In this document: in pieces, positions 62,638 to 64,000 of the stretch
Layout of the letters: each line of letters starts with the position of its first letter
How positions within the stretch are numbered: position 1 is the first letter of the stretch
Assembly (NCBI RefSeq): GCF_003148665.1
Contig: NZ_QGGQ01000013.1
Span: forward strand, 37,062-101,061
Reading direction: 5' to 3'
Length of the DNA stretch: 64,000 nt
DNA from: Maribacter polysiphoniae
Lineage (GTDB): Bacteria > Bacteroidota > Bacteroidia > Flavobacteriales > Flavobacteriaceae
Program-made: the position numbers and the translations under genes
Notes under the pieces: generated by a model
Databases searched by the model: none
What the model was told of the DNA's origin: nothing
The model's input: only the letters and a program-made list of their open reading frames with translations

Positions 62638-63621
62638 TTATAGTATGAGGTTGAATAAATATCCTGAAATGATGATGCAAAGGGTTACTACCCCAAAAAA
62701 GATGGCGATCAATTTTAAGGTCATTACTTTTTTAAGGAGCATTGCCTCCGGTAAAGACAGTCCAACGACACCCATCATAAAGGCGATGGCGGTACCTAAG
62801 GGAATGCCTTTCGCGACTAAGACCTGTGCTACGGGGAGAATGCCCGAGGCGTTGGAATACATGGGTACGGCCAGAATGGTAGCCATGGGTACGGCAAAAA
62901 GATTGTCTTTGGCCATATACTGCTCAAAAAAACCTTCGGGTATATAACCGTGCATTAATCCGCCAATCGCAATCCCGATGATCACATAGGGTATTATGCC
63001 CTTAAGAATATTGGAGGCTTCCTTCCAAATAACAGGCAAGCGTTGTCTAAAGGATTGTTTTTCTGCTTGGAATATATCCTGGTCCCTTTGGGCATTGGCC
63101 AGCACCTCTAGGACCCATGGGGTCAAATAACGTTCCAATCGTAGTTTCTGTAAAATACTGCCGGCAATTGTGCCCAATAGAATGCCACTGATGACGTATA
63201 TAATGGTCGTTTTGATACCAAACAGCCCTACAAACAAGCCAATTGCAACTTCATTGACCAAGGGGGAGGTTATTAAAAAGGCAAAGGTAACCCCCAAGGG
63301 AATGCCACCACTGACGAAGCCAATGAACAGGGGTACCGATGAGCAGGAACAAAAGGGGGTGACCACCCCGAAAAGACTTGCCATAAGGTATTCCAAGCCG
63401 TACAATTTATTTCGTGACAGATAGTTTTTAACCCGGTCTATTGGAAAGTAGCTATTGACGACTCCCATTAAAAAGATGATGGTCAAAAGTAGCAGCAAGA
63501 TCTTTATGGTATCGTAAATAAAGAAATTCAAGGCTTCCGACAGGTGTTGTCCCTTTCCGAGGGCGAAGACTTCATAGACGAGCCAATCGGCGAAATGTTG
63601 TATCCAATCAAACATTTTCAA
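62638..63621 (-). CDS. ArsP/DUF318-type permease
   Basis: This 327-residue integral-membrane permease has about eight helices. LFGVVTPFCSCSSVPLFIGFVSGGIPLG (about 88-115) carries the CSC-S motif of the ArsP/DUF318 family, in which cysteines bind trivalent organoarsenicals. The second half mirrors it with PMATILAVPMYSNASGILPVAQVLVAKGIPLGTAIAFMMGVVGLSLPEAMLL. It overlaps the OsmC gene by 14 bases and precedes the ArsF gene by 18 bases on the same strand. Export of methylated or reduced arsenic is the best guess from family and context. Confidence 0.82.
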   Translation of the reverse strand: MKMFDWIQHFADWLVYEVFALGKGQHLSEALNFFIYDTIKILLLLLTIIFLMGVVNSYFPIDRVKNYLSRNKLYGLEYLMASLFGVVTPFCSCSSVPLFIGFVSGGIPLGVTFAFLITSPLVNEVAIGLFVGLFGIKTTIIYVISGILLGTIAGSILQKLRLERYLTPWVLEVLANAQRDQDIFQAEKQSFRQRLPVIWKEASNILKGIIPYVIIGIAIGGLMHGYIPEGFFEQYMAKDNLFAVPMATILAVPMYSNASGILPVAQVLVAKGIPLGTAIAFMMGVVGLSLPEAMLLKKVMTLKLIAIFFGVVTLCIIISGYLFNLIL

Positions 63622-64000
63622 TGGTTATAATGGTACCGCTAATAGCGCATGATAATTTTACGGTATTGTAAATAGTACCGAATTTCTCAATGTTCTTTTT
63701 GAGTAAATCCGTATTCAAATTTTTGTCACTACTATGGATTTTTAGGGTGTAGTTGATGCTATCCAACCTTGGGGGTTTGTCAAGACGAACCGCATTTACT
63801 TCCAGGTCGGCCTTTGTATAGGTGAATTTCAGCATTTCAGAAAAACGCTCTACATTTTTTAGCATGCAGGCGGCAAATGCCCCCAAGAACATTTCTGCAG
63901 GGTTGGGTAAAATCTCGGCTGTTTTGGGCGTAGTGCCAAAATCGATGTCGGATTGTTTTATGTGCAGAACAGCATCCTGATCTGAAATGGATGAGGCCTT
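63608..64000 (-). CDS. OsmC/Ohr-family protein (runs off the window edge)
   Basis: This reading frame is open to the end of the window, giving 131 residues of the C-terminal part; the true start lies beyond position 64000. NPAEMFLGAFAACMLKNVERFSEM contains the conserved redox Cys helix of OsmC/Ohr proteins, and YTLKIHSSDKNLN, IEKFGTIYNTVKLSCAISGT provides the second conserved Cys. A start at the internal Met (63892) would truncate the fold, so I reject it. It overlaps the permease by 14 bases; in context it probably detoxifies hydroperoxides or reactive thiols alongside the arsenical genes. Confidence 0.78.
   Translation of the reverse strand, partial: KASSISDQDAVLHIKQSDIDFGTTPKTAEILPNPAEMFLGAFAACMLKNVERFSEMLKFTYTKADLEVNAVRLDKPPRLDSINYTLKIHSSDKNLNTDLLKKNIEKFGTIYNTVKLSCAISGTIITIENV

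Noticed and set aside
63608-63892. Taking the OsmC-like gene to start at the internal Met at 63892.
   Set aside because: The same frame is open to the window end and the added residues match the family core, so the gene is truncated by the window, not short.

Overview
This 64 kb window comes from the chromosome of a member of the Bacteroidota, most likely a marine Flavobacteriaceae. The evidence is flavobacterial-type promoters (-7 TAnnTTTG), mostly weak or absent Shine-Dalgarno sequences, many SPII lipoproteins and outer-membrane beta-barrels, a LytS/LytTR two-component pair, PPDK, DUF4870, DUF547, NRDE and ArsF/ArsG-type proteins, and a Wza/Wzc/CpsB polysaccharide export set. No rRNA, tRNA, CRISPR array or intact insertion sequence was seen. 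Genus cannot be fixed from the sequence alone.

Layout. 0-13 kb: dispersed repeats, then the edge of an exopolysaccharide locus (sugar epimerase, aminotransferase, PglF/CapD-type dehydratase, Wza, Wzc), a methyltransferase, an APH-like/AAA-kinase pair, about 1 kb of decayed DNA with an adhesin-like relic and the tail of a second Wzc, and CpsB. 13-22 kb: ppdK with a clear palindromic operator, SelO, MsrA and an IorAB-type molybdenum oxidoreductase. 22-34.7 kb: an accessory block of secreted lipoproteins and outer-membrane proteins on the minus strand, facing a LytTR regulator and its membrane histidine kinase. 35-43 kb: a stand-alone Pycsar-type transmembrane effector with an outer-membrane barrel, a Rieske/glutamate-synthase fusion, and a 1197-residue protein joining a degenerate metallophosphatase, a kinase-like region and an outer-membrane barrel.

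43-51.3 kb is the most coherent unit: an ECF sigma factor and zinc-finger anti-sigma factor surrounded by at least four copies of one promoter (TGTCAGGAT, then CGTCT or TGTCT after 11 nt). These promoters drive DUF6789-nnrE, a DUF547 protein, and a tightly overlapping seven-gene operon (OB-fold, YceI, LysE exporter, DinB-like, NRDE/TANGO2, ATP-grasp, outer-membrane barrel). It looks like an envelope-stress regulon containing an undescribed metabolite or peptide synthesis and export cassette.

51-64 kb: mostly housekeeping genes (mnmE, dnaN, phoH, purC, corA, a DUF62 SAM hydrolase), ending in an ArsG/ArsF/permease/OsmC cluster that runs off the window edge.
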